Source: Knufia peltigerae
Taxonomy: Eukaryota > Ascomycota > Eurotiomycetes > Chaetothyriales > Trichomeriaceae
Assembly: GCA_030247855.1 (NCBI GenBank)
Contig: JAPDRN010000055.1
Coordinates: forward strand, 1-64,000
Length of the DNA stretch: 64,000 bases
Direction of reading: 5' to 3'
Shown here: piece after piece, positions 1-11,533 of the stretch
How positions within the stretch are numbered: the stretch's first letter is position 1
Layout: every line of letters starts with the position of its first letter
Position numbers and translations under genes: made by a program
Notes under the pieces: generated by a model
The model's input: only the letters and a program-made list of their open reading frames with translations
What the model was told of the DNA's origin: nothing
The model's database searches: none

Positions 1-1
1 A

Positions 2-85
2 CTTCACGTCGGCCGGCATGGTCTTCTGCATCTCGTCCATGCTGGCCATCACCGCGTCGCGGATTTCCAGCGCGTTGTCGAGCGG
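2..85 (-). other. Bacterial-like coding fragment, probable RND efflux pump piece at the sequence edge
   Basis: Read on the minus strand, these bases are 28 open codons, of which 27 end in G or C, quite unlike the fungal genes that follow. The peptide contains DNALEIRDAVMASMDEM and then MPADVK. It resembles the periplasmic porter loop of bacterial RND (HAE-1/AcrB-type) inner-membrane pumps, where an NALxxxxAV...FPxxVK pattern is typical. The open frame continues a few codons past 85, so the junction with fungal sequence lies near 86-97. The likeliest explanation is a chimeric read or contaminant at the contig end rather than a fungal gene. The RND assignment is recall of family patterns from a short peptide and is tentative; the compositional contrast is seen directly. 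Confidence 0.5.
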
Positions 86-241
86 TGGGCATGTAAATGA
101 TCGAGGAGCTATGTTTGGGACAGATAAGAGACTCGAATTTGATTGAGCACTTCTTCCCACAGTGCTATCAATCATCGAAGCTCCAAAATCACCACATTTG
201 TCTCAGCTCCTGGTCAAAATTAACGACGCCAGTCGATCAAG

Positions 242-1955
242 ATGGGTTCTCTGTCAGCCATCGCAAAGCTCGACCTTTTCAGTGGTTTTTACAACACTAT
301 CAACGGAAAGCTCACAGGGACCGAGAAAACTAGGCATGGCGTCAATCCAGCGAATGGAAAGCCCAATCCCGAGGTCCCAGTTTCAACACCACAAGATGTC
401 GACAGCGCGGTAGCAGCTGCAAAGGAGGCTTCCAAGACATGGGCAAAGGTTCCATGGGCTGATCGAAAGAAGGCCGTCCTCGGCTACGCCGATGCTCTTG
501 AGCAGCACGCCAGCGACTTTGCCAAATTGCTGACTCAGGAGCAGGGTAAGCCGGTATGTAGTAGCTGGGAGAAAGCGTACTCGATATAGCACCACTCCGA
601 ATTTCGCTAACAAGTCACTAAATAGATTGCAACTGCAGAGCTAGAAGTTCAGGTCGGCGTACAATGGCTACGTGAGCTCGCGAAGATTGAGTTGTCGGAG
701 GAAATCGTTCAGGAGGACAATGAAAAACAAGTGATCGTTCGCTATACGCCCCTTGGTGTGTCTGTCGGCATTGTACCCTGGAACTTCCCAATTCACCTTG
801 CTTGCGGAAAGATCGCGCCGTCGCTGCTCACTGGCAACCCTATTATCATCAAACCATCCCCATTTACCCCTTATTGCGATCTCAAACTGGGAGAGTTGGG
901 TCGGAGCTTCTTTCCCCCTGGCGTACTGCAAGTCCTGAGCGGTGATGATAACCTTGGTCCGTGGCTCACTGCGCATCCCGGGCCCGACAAGATCAGCTTT
1001 ACAGGATCTTCTGCCACCGGGAAATTGGTCATGGCTAGCGCAGCGAAAACACTGAAGCGAGTTACTCTTGAACTGTAAGTTCGTCAGGTTGCACTTCATC
1101 TTCTTCTTCTCCTAGATCTTTGTGACTAATAAGATACAGGGGAGGAAACGATCCGGCGATTGTCACAAAGAACGTTGACGTTAAAGCTGCTGCTGCCAAG
1201 GTAGAGAGTCTTCTAAAGTATCCACGATCACTGAACATATAGAATCTAACGTTCACTCCAGGTTGGTGGTCTGGCGTTCTTCAATTCCGGTCAAGTCTGC
1301 TTGGCCATCAAGCGAATTTATGTTCATCAATCGATCTATGATGAGTTCCGCCAGGCCCTCGTGGACTTTACCAAAACGCTCAAGATTGGGGACGGGAACG
1401 AAGAAGGCATTTCTCTGGGCCCCGTTCAGAATTCGATGCAGTTCGAAAAGGTCAAAACGTTCTTTTCAGACATTGAGAAGGAGAAGTGGAACATCGCAGT
1501 GGGTGGTGTCAACGAAGAGAAACCCGGCTTTTTCATTACTCCGACGATCATTGATAAGCCTGCAGAGGATTCCCGTATAGTGACTGAAGAGCCATTTGGT
1601 CCCATTGTCCCCTTGCTTGAATGGAACGATGAAGCAGATGTCATTGCGCGCGCCAATAACACGAAGTTGGGCTTGGGTGCTTCAGTCTGGTCGAATGATA
1701 TGGAAGAAGCTGGCCGCATTGCCCGCAAGTTGGATGCCGGCAGTGTCTGGGTCAACACCCATATCGAGCTGGATCCTCACGCCCCATTCGGCGGGCACAA
1801 GGAGAGTGGTATCGGATATGAATGGGGTGGTAAGTTTCACTCGTCCCCCGTCCATGTATTTGTCGACACGTGCTAATGTTTCTCCAGTTGGTGGTCTGCG
1901 AGCATATTGTAACCTCCAGACCTTGTTTTTGAAGAAGAGTGCATCCGAGTTGTAG
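242..1955 (+). CDS. NAD(P)+-dependent aldehyde dehydrogenase
   Basis: Oxidises an aldehyde to its carboxylic acid, probably in the cytosol. Exons by splice reading are 242-553, 626-1074, 1140-1200, 1262-1829 and 1888-1955, giving 485 residues, the normal ALDH length. Landmarks in order are the VPWNFP active-site Asn region, ELGGNDP with the general-base Glu near residue 253 (its codon run crosses an intron), and FFNSGQVC with the nucleophile Cys near 287. EPFGPI and a C-terminal GGxKxSG-like element follow. It has no obvious targeting signal. It is convergent with the neighbouring acyl-CoA ligase and close to a Baeyer-Villiger monooxygenase, so it may supply acids for CoA activation. Substrate cannot be told; aromatic or aliphatic aldehydes are both possible. 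Confidence 0.93.
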
Positions 1956-2351
1956 TGCCAATAAGTTATGCTGGGCACCTTTAGGGTTCATTACGAAAAT
2001 CACAAGCGCATGGTCAGTAACCTCCTGAATAGGGTATGCAATGTAGTGCAAGTCTAAATCGTAAAGTCTAACACTCCTTGTATTTGTGTCTGGAAAAGAG
2101 GAATTACTTCCAAATGACCTTGCTAATACTACAACTATTGTTGTCCTATACTGTTCAGAGTCATCGACATCATTTTATACGTCTCTCAAGCTATATTTGA
2201 GTAGTGTTTCTAATATTTGATCCCTTAGTCCTTGGAGATAGCAGAGTCAAACGTAATCGTTTCCGACTCCTATGTTCTTATGCAATGTAGATCTGGAAAC
2301 GAATTTCTCCCTTCTTCGTAACAGTACTGAGTTCGACACATCGTGAGTGAA
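1956..2351. other. Convergent intergenic region
   Basis: Tail-to-tail spacer of about 400 bases between the aldehyde dehydrogenase and the ligase. It is AT-rich and presumably carries both 3' ends. I see no further gene in it. Confidence 0.6.
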
Positions 2352-4007
2352 TCAAAGCTTTGATCTTGACGAAGTGAAAAATTTTGCATCCCGTTTAGCC
2401 CATTCTTTGATCTTCTTTCTCATGATCTTACCACTTTGGAGCCTTGGAATGGACTGCTCAAACTTCACACCACCTCTGAGATGTTTATGCTTGGCCGTGG
2501 ACTCCGCCACATATTTCTGCACCTCCATTTCTGTGAGCCCATCTGGGCCAATGTCTGACCGCATCACAACGTATGCCCGAGGGTATTCGTTACCGTTAAC
2601 CTCTATTCCCACGACCACGGCATCGGATATCTTCTCGTGTTGCAGAAGCAAAGCCTCGAGCTCGGCAGGTGCTACCTGGAGGCCGTTGACCTTGATCAGC
2701 TCCTTCTTCCTATCAACAATCCACCATTTGTGGTCCTTGACAACGACAATATCGCCAGTTTTAACCCATCCATCCTGTGTACTGCTGTCTCGAGTAGCTT
2801 TTTCATTATTCCAATAGCCAAGCATCGTCTGTGGGCCACGAATCCATAGTTCGCCCGGAGCCCCCTCCACCTCTTGACCATCGTCATCCACGGTTTTGGC
2901 TTCAGTATTGGGCAAGAGGTATCCAGAGTGGCCGTCGAAACTTCTCACATTGTCAGGTTCTAACATTCCAACGCAGGTCGTCTCAGTCATTCCCCAACCA
3001 CGAGCGATACAAAAATTAAACCTCTGGATTAATTCGTTAGAAAGGCTCAGGGGCATCGGCGCTGCGCCGACCATGATGTTTTTGAGGCTGCTGAGGTCGT
3101 AGTAGGCAGACTCGGGTCGCTTAGCTAGCATGTTCATCACTGGTGGAACTGCTTGCAATGTGGTTATTTTGTACTTTTGAATATAATAGAGGAATTCCTC
3201 AAATTTGAAGGCCTGCATTATATAGACTGTAGCACCGAGCCGGCTTGCAATGTTAATCGTGAATTGCTGCGAGAAAGCATGGTATAATGGCAAAAAGGAG
3301 AGCCATCTTTCTTTTTTGGTATCTTGTGGACGTGGAGTCTCGTGTAATTTGACATGCGTGGTTTGAAGCGCATTAGCGACGAGATTATAATGAGTGATAC
3401 AGACTCCTTTAGGTAGGCCGGTAGTCCCGCTAGAGAAGTTGATCGTCGCAATCTGCTCCGTTGCTATCGGACCAAGATTATCCCAGCTCCAAGAAACAGC
3501 ATCTTCAGCTGAAGCGAGAAATGTCTTCCAGTCGGGCACACCTTGTCGCTGGTCGCATTTCTCATCGTCGAAGAGGAATGTCCTAGTGGAAGGGAGGTTG
3601 GCCTTCTTTAAAGCCGCGTATCCCGTCTTGAACAAGCTTGGATGGACGAGCAAAATGGCTGGCCTCACCATCGATATTTGAAATGCAAGCTCGTCAACAG
3701 AATAATTGGGGTTCGCCCCGGTATAATATCTCTTAGACCCTGCAGCACCCAGGTACGCTACAGGCACATATAGGTGATTTGGAGTGAATAACATCACTGC
3801 AGTGTTTAAAGGAACTCCCATACGGTCCAGGCCAAGCGCAAACCGTCGAACCCATGATAGCAAGTCGTCAGTTGATAGTGTTTTAAGCGGTGACTTTGCA
3901 TCTACCAACAAAGGTTTCGTCGACAGACTGTCGCCTGGCGGGAACAAGTATGAGAGGACATTGCATCGGGGGATGTCAATGTCGTCAAATTTCGATTTGT
4001 AAACCAT
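2352..4007 (-). CDS. 4-coumarate-CoA ligase-like acyl-CoA ligase, peroxisomal (SKL)
   Basis: ATP-dependent ligase of the ANL superfamily that makes an acyl-AMP and then an acyl-CoA thioester. It is a single exon of 551 residues, the usual 4CL length. The P-loop SSGTTGLPKG lies at about 192-201, the adenylate motif GWGMTETT near 340, the hinge TGD/VDRKKELIKVNG near 415-435 and the catalytic Lys in SGKIMRKK near 532. The last three residues are SKL, a textbook PTS1 peroxisomal signal, so the CoA ester is probably made inside the peroxisome for beta-oxidation. It is divergent from the BVMO gene across a 1.1-kb promoter region. A second 4CL-like gene lies at 59.6-61.5 kb. Whether the substrate is a cinnamic, aryl or fatty acid is not decided by sequence. 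Confidence 0.93.
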   Translation of the reverse strand: MVYKSKFDDIDIPRCNVLSYLFPPGDSLSTKPLLVDAKSPLKTLSTDDLLSWVRRFALGLDRMGVPLNTAVMLFTPNHLYVPVAYLGAAGSKRYYTGANPNYSVDELAFQISMVRPAILLVHPSLFKTGYAALKKANLPSTRTFLFDDEKCDQRQGVPDWKTFLASAEDAVSWSWDNLGPIATEQIATINFSSGTTGLPKGVCITHYNLVANALQTTHVKLHETPRPQDTKKERWLSFLPLYHAFSQQFTINIASRLGATVYIMQAFKFEEFLYYIQKYKITTLQAVPPVMNMLAKRPESAYYDLSSLKNIMVGAAPMPLSLSNELIQRFNFCIARGWGMTETTCVGMLEPDNVRSFDGHSGYLLPNTEAKTVDDDGQEVEGAPGELWIRGPQTMLGYWNNEKATRDSSTQDGWVKTGDIVVVKDHKWWIVDRKKELIKVNGLQVAPAELEALLLQHEKISDAVVVGIEVNGNEYPRAYVVMRSDIGPDGLTEMEVQKYVAESTAKHKHLRGGVKFEQSIPRLQSGKIMRKKIKEWAKRDAKFFTSSRSKL

Positions 4008-5134
4008 AATTGCACAGAATCAGCACGAAAGAGCTTTTGCATATCAGTCCCCGATTGCCTTCGTTGTCTTGATGAAAGATGCGATCGACCGATTAATGAA
4101 TTGACAGTAAACCTGACCAAGGTGCAAAATTGCATTGCACTCGTTGTCATTCTTCTGAATTCTTGCCCTTGGCCAATTTGAAGGTAATGTCTTCTGCATT
4201 TCGGGGACCCCTGTACCCCTCCCTACTGGTTTCTTCCAATTAAGTTCTTGCAGTGAGTGCGTAAGAGCTGCCATCGTACTCGGGAACAGGCGGATCTGCC
4301 TGAGTTTCTCTGCGCGGACAGGAGGCCAGAAGAACAGCATCGCGAAAATCCGGCGACATACGAAGACCGAAAACCGAAGCTGTCACGCAGTTTTTCTTGG
4401 GATTGTCACGAAACGACGAGCGCCTCCGAGGTCCGAGTCTGGGGGGTTTTCTACAGCTCTGCTAGAGTACGTGAGGTCTCGGGGTACCGCTGAGAAATTG
4501 AGGTTTGACTTGTGGCACGTTTGCTTTGATTATATGCAGCTGTTTTTGATGTCTTGTCAGTTGAAACCTGAGGACCGAGATCAACTCCGAAACTCCGAAG
4601 TCCCCATCTCAGACGGCACCTGATCACGCGGCGAAGCCGTGGCTGGCCAGCCTGTGGGCCTGCTCGAATTAGAGCTCTGAAAGATTGCTCCTCAGCTTCT
4701 CATAACGATGGTACAGGATCAGGCCAGGCTCTCGCAGTCCCTTCTTTATCGTGCATCAAGAAATTGTTACGCATTGGCAACCTCGGTCGTTGTACATCCG
4801 CTCCCAGATGATGAGTGGTATGATTCCGGAAGACATCAAAAGGCTGTGTTATGCCTCATTGAACAATTTCGATAACAGGTGGAGGTCAGCGTCCACTTGA
4901 TCACTTGTCCAGTTCCTGAAATTGTCCCGAGAGCGAAGAATGGAGTCAAATCCTAAGTATACCGCAGCCGTGGAAAGGGTCCCGAGATTGGCACAGGTTT
5001 TGAAGGATTCGGACCGCCACTGGAAGTCGATAAAACTACATGAAAGGCCCGATAACCCTACTCTTCCATTCATACAGTCCGTGACTCCAGCGGCGCATAG
5101 TTCTCATTCGAACTTTCCCCTCACTCCCACCAAC
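4008..5134. promoter_or_regulatory. Shared upstream region of acyl-CoA ligase and BVMO
   Basis: Head-to-head spacer of about 1.1 kb between the ligase start (4007, minus) and the BVMO start (5135, plus). It must hold both promoters and leaders. An open frame runs upstream of the BVMO start from 4922, but the protein homology starts only at 5135. I recognise no specific operator here. Confidence 0.5.
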
Positions 5135-6908
5135 ATGCCTCTTATTGAAGATGCGATCACCTACGCGGCAGCTGACATTCCTGACTACCCCCAGGCCACT
5201 TCTCAGCTTCTCAAGATCATTCACGTTGGTGCTGGCGCCTCTGGTCTTCTCTTCGCACACAAGGCAGAGAAATACCTGGAGAACTATACACTCATCTGCT
5301 ACGAAAAGAATGACACCATTGGTGGCACCTGGTATGAGAACAGATACCCAGGCTGTGCATGTGATATCCCTGCCCACACATACACATTCCCCTTCGAACC
5401 TAATACGGAATGGAGCGGCTATTACAGCTACAGCAACGAAATTCAGACATACTTGGTCAATTTCGCGCGCAAATACAACGCGGAGAAGTACATTACCCTG
5501 AATACCGAAGTCTTGGCTGCGACCTGGGACGAACAAGTCGGGCAGTGGAAGGTCGATCTTCAGCACTCGGACGGATCCACTTCCACTGATACTTGCGATG
5601 TTCTTGTCAACGGCTCAGGCGTATTTAATAAATGGAAATGGCCGGCCATTGAAGGTTTACATGACTTTGTAGGAACGCTGGCTCACTCAGCTGCCTGGGA
5701 TACCTCGATCGATTGGACGAACAAAACTGTCGCTGTTATTGGAACCGGATCGAGCTCGATTCAAATGGTACCTAAGTTCACCGCCACAGCTAAGCACGTT
5801 ACCGTCTTCATTCGCAATCAGACATATATTGGACCCCAGCTCGGTTCAAACATTTCGAATAAGGATGCCGACCCTGAAGCTATGGATCCTAAAGCAGCCG
5901 GCAAGCATTCCTATACGGAGAAGGAGAAGCAAAAGTTTCGGGACGATCCTGTCTATCACCTTGAATACCGACGAAAAGTTGAGCGATCCGTGGTGAGCGG
6001 TTTTCGAATGTTTTATCGGGGATCCGAGCTAAGTCTCACTGCGAAGAAGGCAATGCAAGCAGATATGGCCAAGAAGCTTGGGGATCGCGATGACCTTAAG
6101 AAGCATTTCATTCCTGAATGGAGTCCTGGATGTCGACGGTTAACGCCGGGAGAAGGGTACCTCGAAGCCCTCGTCAGTCCCAATGTTACCTGTGTTTTCG
6201 ACGATATCATTAAGGTTAGCTCTGACGGCGTGATTACGCGTGACGGCACCGAACATCGAGTTGATATTCTTGCATGTGCAACCGGATTTGACGTTCAATA
6301 CCTCCCACATTTTACCGTCACTGGCATCAAAGGTCAGGTAATGCAGGACCAAAAGCAACCCAATGTATATGCCTCGATCGCCGCACCGGGTTTCCCCAAC
6401 TACTTTGTCGTCAATGGCCCTCGTGGTAACTGGGGTCAAGGTTGCGTACTGCCTAGCCACGAGGTTCAAGTCGAATACATCGTTAAATGCTGTCGGAAGA
6501 TGCAGCAGGATGGCATCCAGAGCTTGGAGCCTCGGCAACAGCCTACCACACAGTTGAACGCGTACATGGATGCATGGCACCAAAAGCACAGCGTATGGGC
6601 AGAGGATTGTCGAAGCTGGTATAAGGTCAGTTTCTATTTACCTTACCTACTGCGTCTTAAATACTAATACAATATAGGATAACAAACCCAACGGACGAGT
6701 CTGGGTCTGGTCTGGTAGTCTATACCACTATTTGAAGTTTATGAAACATCCACGCTACGAGCATTATAAGATTAAGTACCGAAACCCCAACAATATTTGG
6801 GCATTCCTCGGTAACGGTCTCACCATTACTGAGTCCAAGTACGACATGAACGAGATGCCCGTCCCATACATCCGAAATAATGAGGATGAGGTTTGGGACA
6901 TTGAATAG
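5135..6908 (+). CDS. Type I Baeyer-Villiger monooxygenase (FAD/NADPH)
   Basis: Inserts oxygen next to a ketone to give an ester or lactone, using FAD and NADPH. Exons 5135-6625 and 6678-6908 give 573 residues. The first Rossmann motif VGAGASG is at about 31-37, followed by GGTWYENRYPG, which is typical of this family. The diagnostic fingerprint FxGxxxHxxxW(P/D) appears as FVGTLAHSAAWD at about 178-189, and the second nucleotide motif VIGTGSSS at about 201-208. The start at 5135 was preferred over an in-frame ATG at 4922 because family similarity begins there and the context is CCAACATGC. With the aldehyde dehydrogenase and peroxisomal ligase alongside, it may open a ketone-degradation route. 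A role in secondary-metabolite tailoring is the alternative. Confidence 0.93.
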
Positions 6909-8316
6909 ACTGGAAGATCATAGAGACTGTACCGTACTTAGAGCTGACATGTGTCTGAGGGAAGATAGCTACCAATGAATCATTTGATAACTAGCTTTGT
7001 CCTGAACGATGTTCCAAGACACTACCATTTCGTCGGTATCCAAAATGATACAAGCTGAGATACCTCAAAACGCTGCAGACTCAAAAAAGGTGTGGTGGCC
7101 GTCAGCTACAAGGGAGGTGACAGTTTGGTGCTCGGATGGGAGATCAAGCTTATGAGGCAGGTAGGGTCGTTCCTGTTCCTGAGAAGGGTATAGGTTGTAT
7201 TGATTTGTAACAGCCAATCAACGGTTACTAGGAGACACCTTCATCATTTCCCAGTACAGTATTAATAAGGGAGGGGGTGCCTTCCGACAACACTGTATGA
7301 CACACCGAATTAGGAAGGTGTAGTAAATCCGCTGATTTGCATTACACTGTTCTGTACTGTATAGAACTCGTCCTCAATGCGTATTCTCTGGAAGGAAGTT
7401 AGTGGAATATCGGAGCCCAAAAGAGGACCCTGAGCTCAGGTGAGAACCATAGCACATGGCAGAGCCGGAATGGGACACTTCTTAGGACCGTTTTCGCTGC
7501 AGGGAGAAGAGCTATGCAAAGGAGTAACTTGACCACAGCTTTCCTGCGTGATTCAGGATTTTCTCAGCGTCTTTTCGATCCCCCAACGAAATTGAATCTT
7601 TTACCTCGAGGATTGCTGCGGTAATTGCAAAAACGTGGGCTAACCACAGAGACATTAGCGCAATTTGGCTTTTGCGCTCCGCGTGCTCCCGTAGTTGCTC
7701 CCAGTATCTTTTTCACATGCGACGGCATCATGTAATTCCGCTTCTCCCTTGGTCTGTATCTAAATGACTTTTGTTTCTTTCCGATGCTGTAATTCAGCCC
7801 ATGCGATTAGAAAATCAGAGTCGCCGATGTTTGACCATCACAGAGCACGAATTCAAGGGCAATGACAGCGATGAGTCAGAAATGGCGAAACTGTGCCCTT
7901 GCTCAACGTGGGATGTCCCATGTTGAGGTGCCTCTGGAATTGCGTGATGCTCGGGGGAGATGAGCAATGGCGTAGTACGCTCTCTTCAGTCACGGCGCGC
8001 TCTTTGCTGTCCCATGCGGCAAGTCATTGACAAAATGATCCGGCTCTGCTGGCCTAAGCCCAGCTTTCTCAGTACTCGTACATCATTTATGCCCCGATGA
8101 TCGCGTCTTCTCAGAGTTTGTCAGCATGTGTCACATTTCGACCTGCTAAAGATACATGAATGTACTCCGTACCGATGCCGAAATGCATGTGTGTGCTCGT
8201 CCTTGAATATACTAATGTATCAATCAGGGATCGATACGGATCCATCCACTGAACCAATATACGCCCACCACCAGGTCACCAGTGAAGTCTCCATCACTTG
8301 TCAGAACACCTTCACG
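6909..8316. other. Intergenic region, no gene seen
   Basis: About 1.4 kb between the BVMO and transporter genes, which are transcribed in the same direction. No reading frame with protein-like content is visible. One copy of the TACTCCGTA motif is at 8163-8171, about 150 bases before the transporter start. The proximal part is presumably the transporter promoter. Confidence 0.5.
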
Positions 8317-10050
8317 ATGCGTGACCTCGAAACTTCTCCCTTGTTATCACCCAGTCCGTCTACAGATGACTCGACCACGGCAATTGAGCGAAAGAGACGA
8401 GAAGCCGCTGTTGAGCGCACGATCGAGAACGATGTACTCCCCGAGACAGCCACTTCTGGTCGCAATATCGGCTGGGCAAGTGCGTATGTGCTTGTGATCT
8501 CAAGAGTGATTGGGAGTGGTATATTTGCGATGCCAGGTACAATTGTTCAGAATGTCGGCAGTCCTGGTCTGGCCTTGTCCCTATGGATTGTAGGAGCGTT
8601 GGTAGCATGGGCAGGCCTAGCCATTGACATGGAATATGGATGCATGCTCCCTCGATCTGGCGGTATCAAGGTGTATCTGGAATACACGTACCGAAAGCCG
8701 AGGTTCCTGACGTCGACTCTTGTGGCTGTCCAGGCCGTTCTGCTGGGCTTCACGGCGAGCAATTGCATCGTATTCGCGAAGTACGTCTTGTTTGCAGCCG
8801 GGATCGAGCCTGGGGATCTGAACACAAAACTACTTGCAGTTGGCCTTCTGACGTGGATCACTATCGTACATGGATGCTTCTACAAGACTGGCATATGGAT
8901 ACAAAACATACTTGGTTGGGTCAAGATAGTATTGATCGTCTTCATGATTCTGACGGGCGTCTTTGTGATCATCTTTCGACCAGAGACATCCCAGAACGAA
9001 TCATCAGGCATCACCACAATTACTGACTGGAACGATCTTTGGGCAGGCTCGGTATGGGACTTTAATACTTTGTCTACTGCCTGCTTCAAGATCTTTTACT
9101 CGTACGCCGGGCTCAGCAACGTCAATAATGTTCTCAACGAGGTCAAGAACCCTGTTCGGACACTGAAGACGGTAGGCCCGATTGCTCTATTGACTGCTTG
9201 TGTCATGTATATCTTGGTCAACATCGCCTATCTCGCCGTGGTACCTCTGGAGGAGGTGAAGCGGAGCAGAGAATTGATTGCCGCTTTGTTCTTCGAGCGG
9301 GTTTTTGGCGCTGGCTTTGGCAACAAGTTCTTGCCGATCGGTATCGCCTTGAGTGCCGCCGGTAATGTCATGGTGGTGACTTTCAGTTTGGTATGTTTAC
9401 CCACGATCTATGTATGGTCTGGTCTGTATATGTGTCTAATTCACCCACCTTCCAGGCCCGTGTCAACCAGGAAGTCGCGCGGCAGGGTTTCTTGCCCTAC
9501 GCTGAAGTTCTTGCTTCTTCGAAACCGTTCGGTTCGCCACTGGGAGGCCTCATAGTGCACTACATACCGTCAATCCTGGTGATTGTGCTACCTCCATCCG
9601 CAACGGTATACTCTTTCATCGCAGATATTGAAGGGTATGCAGGCCAGTATTTCGCTTTTGCCGTTGCAGCAGGCCTGATTCTTTTGCGGTACCGAAAGCC
9701 TGACTTGCGGCGGCCGTTCAAAGCATGGGTACCTGCAGTTTGGCTACGGATTCTGCTCAGCGTCTCCTTGATCGTAGCACCACTCTTCCCTCCGAAGGGT
9801 GGTAAATCCGACGTCAATTTCTTCTATGCGACATATGCGCTTGTGGGCTTGGCTATGTGAGTTTGAGACTCCGTCCTTCAGGAAGAACACACTGATGGCT
9901 GATTACTCTACTAGCCTCTTCTTTGGTATCTCATATTGGTTTGTCTGGACTATTGCATTACCACGTTGCAGGGGCTACGCACTCGAGGAAGAAGCCGATA
10001 TCCTCGGCGATGGTACGACAATCACGAAGCTGACGCGCAAGGAACTATAA
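8317..10050 (+). CDS. APC-family amino-acid permease, MUP1/MUP3 (methionine permease) type
   Basis: Proton-coupled plasma-membrane importer, probably of methionine or related amino acids. Exons 8317-9390, 9456-9856 and 9915-10050 give 536 residues. After a hydrophilic N-terminus of about 50 residues come roughly twelve hydrophobic segments. The first contains SRVIGSGIFAMPG, the APC helix-1 signature with the unwound G(S/T)GIF substrate site. SYAGLSNVNNVLNEVKNP is typical of the LAT/MUP1 branch. The first ATG of the longer open frame (8128) would add a non-conserved stretch, so 8317 was chosen. It sits beside the BVMO gene, but no functional link is evident. Methionine specificity is inferred from the family only. 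Confidence 0.88.
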
Positions 10051-11533
10051 CCAGGCGCCTTTGGATTGATAGGCACTCATAGAAAGGCGTGAACACATGT
10101 TGTAGATGCCGTGTCGTGCCTCAATTATTTCGACACAGCACACAGGTTGAAGGGCACGTCATTTTGTAACCTCCACTATCATTGGCGGATGAACATGTCT
10201 ATATACCCTCCTCCATGACTTGCCCCACACATTGTATGTATGGTGCGTGATGTGGTACATATTGCGTGCTGTCTGACAAATCACGATGGCTGTGTGGCAT
10301 TTTTCACAGGTATGAGAGTGCGCACCTCCTCACTGTCGTTACCCGAGGACATCACCGGTCAAGTGTACTGTACCTACGATAACAACAACGTTCAAACAAT
10401 GGCATCGGCAACAGTCCAGCAGCCTGGCGGGCATTCTACTTCATTTGAGCCTCTGACGGCTCAATTGAAAGGCATAGTTACCTCTCAGACCGAGAAGCAC
10501 CACGTTTATACATCTTTGAACTATTATGAAGACCCTGGTGATGAAAGCCCCCCCCCCCCCCCTTCTCAACCTATATCGATAAGCCTGAGACTTATGAAAG
10601 TCCCTACGAGCAACTGAACGTGACTATTGTAGAGAGAAACAGAGGGTCTTTTCGGGTAGGCTGTGATTGGTTGATAAATGCGCGTGGGGTGTAAGTGCCT
10701 CTTCTTCCAACAGAGGTAGGAGTAGCAAGTAGACAGACAATAAATCAAGACGAGTTTTGCGAATATGATCGCGCTGGTGCGCTCGCAGTGTGAGCGATGA
10801 GTGTACAATGGAGTCCTAGTTCCTCTATCGATCTGTCACCCTGTGAATGTCGCGGAGGCTCGTACGAGTGTCAGGCAGCAAGGGCGACTAAGCGGCGGAT
10901 CCTGACAGGAGGTTACCAGTGAACGAGGATATTGATAAAGGTCAAAGAAGCGCTGCGAACGTCTCAGCGAAAGCCTTGGAAAGCTTTTAGTGCTTCCGAT
11001 GATAGCGAAGGATGGACTATGTGAAGGGCACTAGGCTGAGGTGCGGCCTGGCGGCTGCGATTACGCCATCCACGCTTCGATGGCACAACTTCACAAGCGC
11101 CGGCCCACTCTCCTAGAGATACTATACCGTCACTATCCTGTATATCCTGCTTTCCCGATATCGTTGACCATTTGCAGAAAGATCAATACAGGTCGATAGG
11201 CCAGCGGTGATGCCAATACTCCTTCCGTACCTTGCACTGTACGGCTGCAGGTCTGAATGAAGCTCCCACGACTGTCACCATCTTGAGCGAGATTTGTTCG
11301 TCTCCAAACGATGCTACTATGCCGACTCTAAAGATAGCTAGTCCAACGACAATACGATAGTGCGAGTATCCATATCACTAGCCGATCATCTGCTTGCGTG
11401 CTCGCGTTAACTTTTGAGGATGTTTTCTTGTGAGGGTTGAGAACCCGACCTACAGTAGGTACATAAACGCGAGAAGACCCAGTCAACTTCCAGGCCAACT
11501 GTACGCAACTTAACTTCAGAAAGAAGTATTGCC
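10051..11533. other. Intergenic region, no supported gene
   Basis: About 1.5 kb between the permease and arylsulfotransferase genes. A frame of about 125 codons (10240-10617) crosses a C homopolymer and has no recognisable content, so I do not call it a gene. The right end, before 11534, presumably carries the promoter of the secreted protein. Confidence 0.5.
10548..10562. repeat. C15 homopolymer
   Basis: Fifteen consecutive C residues in non-coding DNA. The count is directly visible but may be wrong in the assembly, since such tracts slip in sequencing and in vivo. Confidence 0.9.

Noticed and set aside
4922..5134. In-frame 71-codon N-terminal extension of the BVMO
   Set aside because: No family member is expected to have it; conserved sequence starts at the 5135 ATG.
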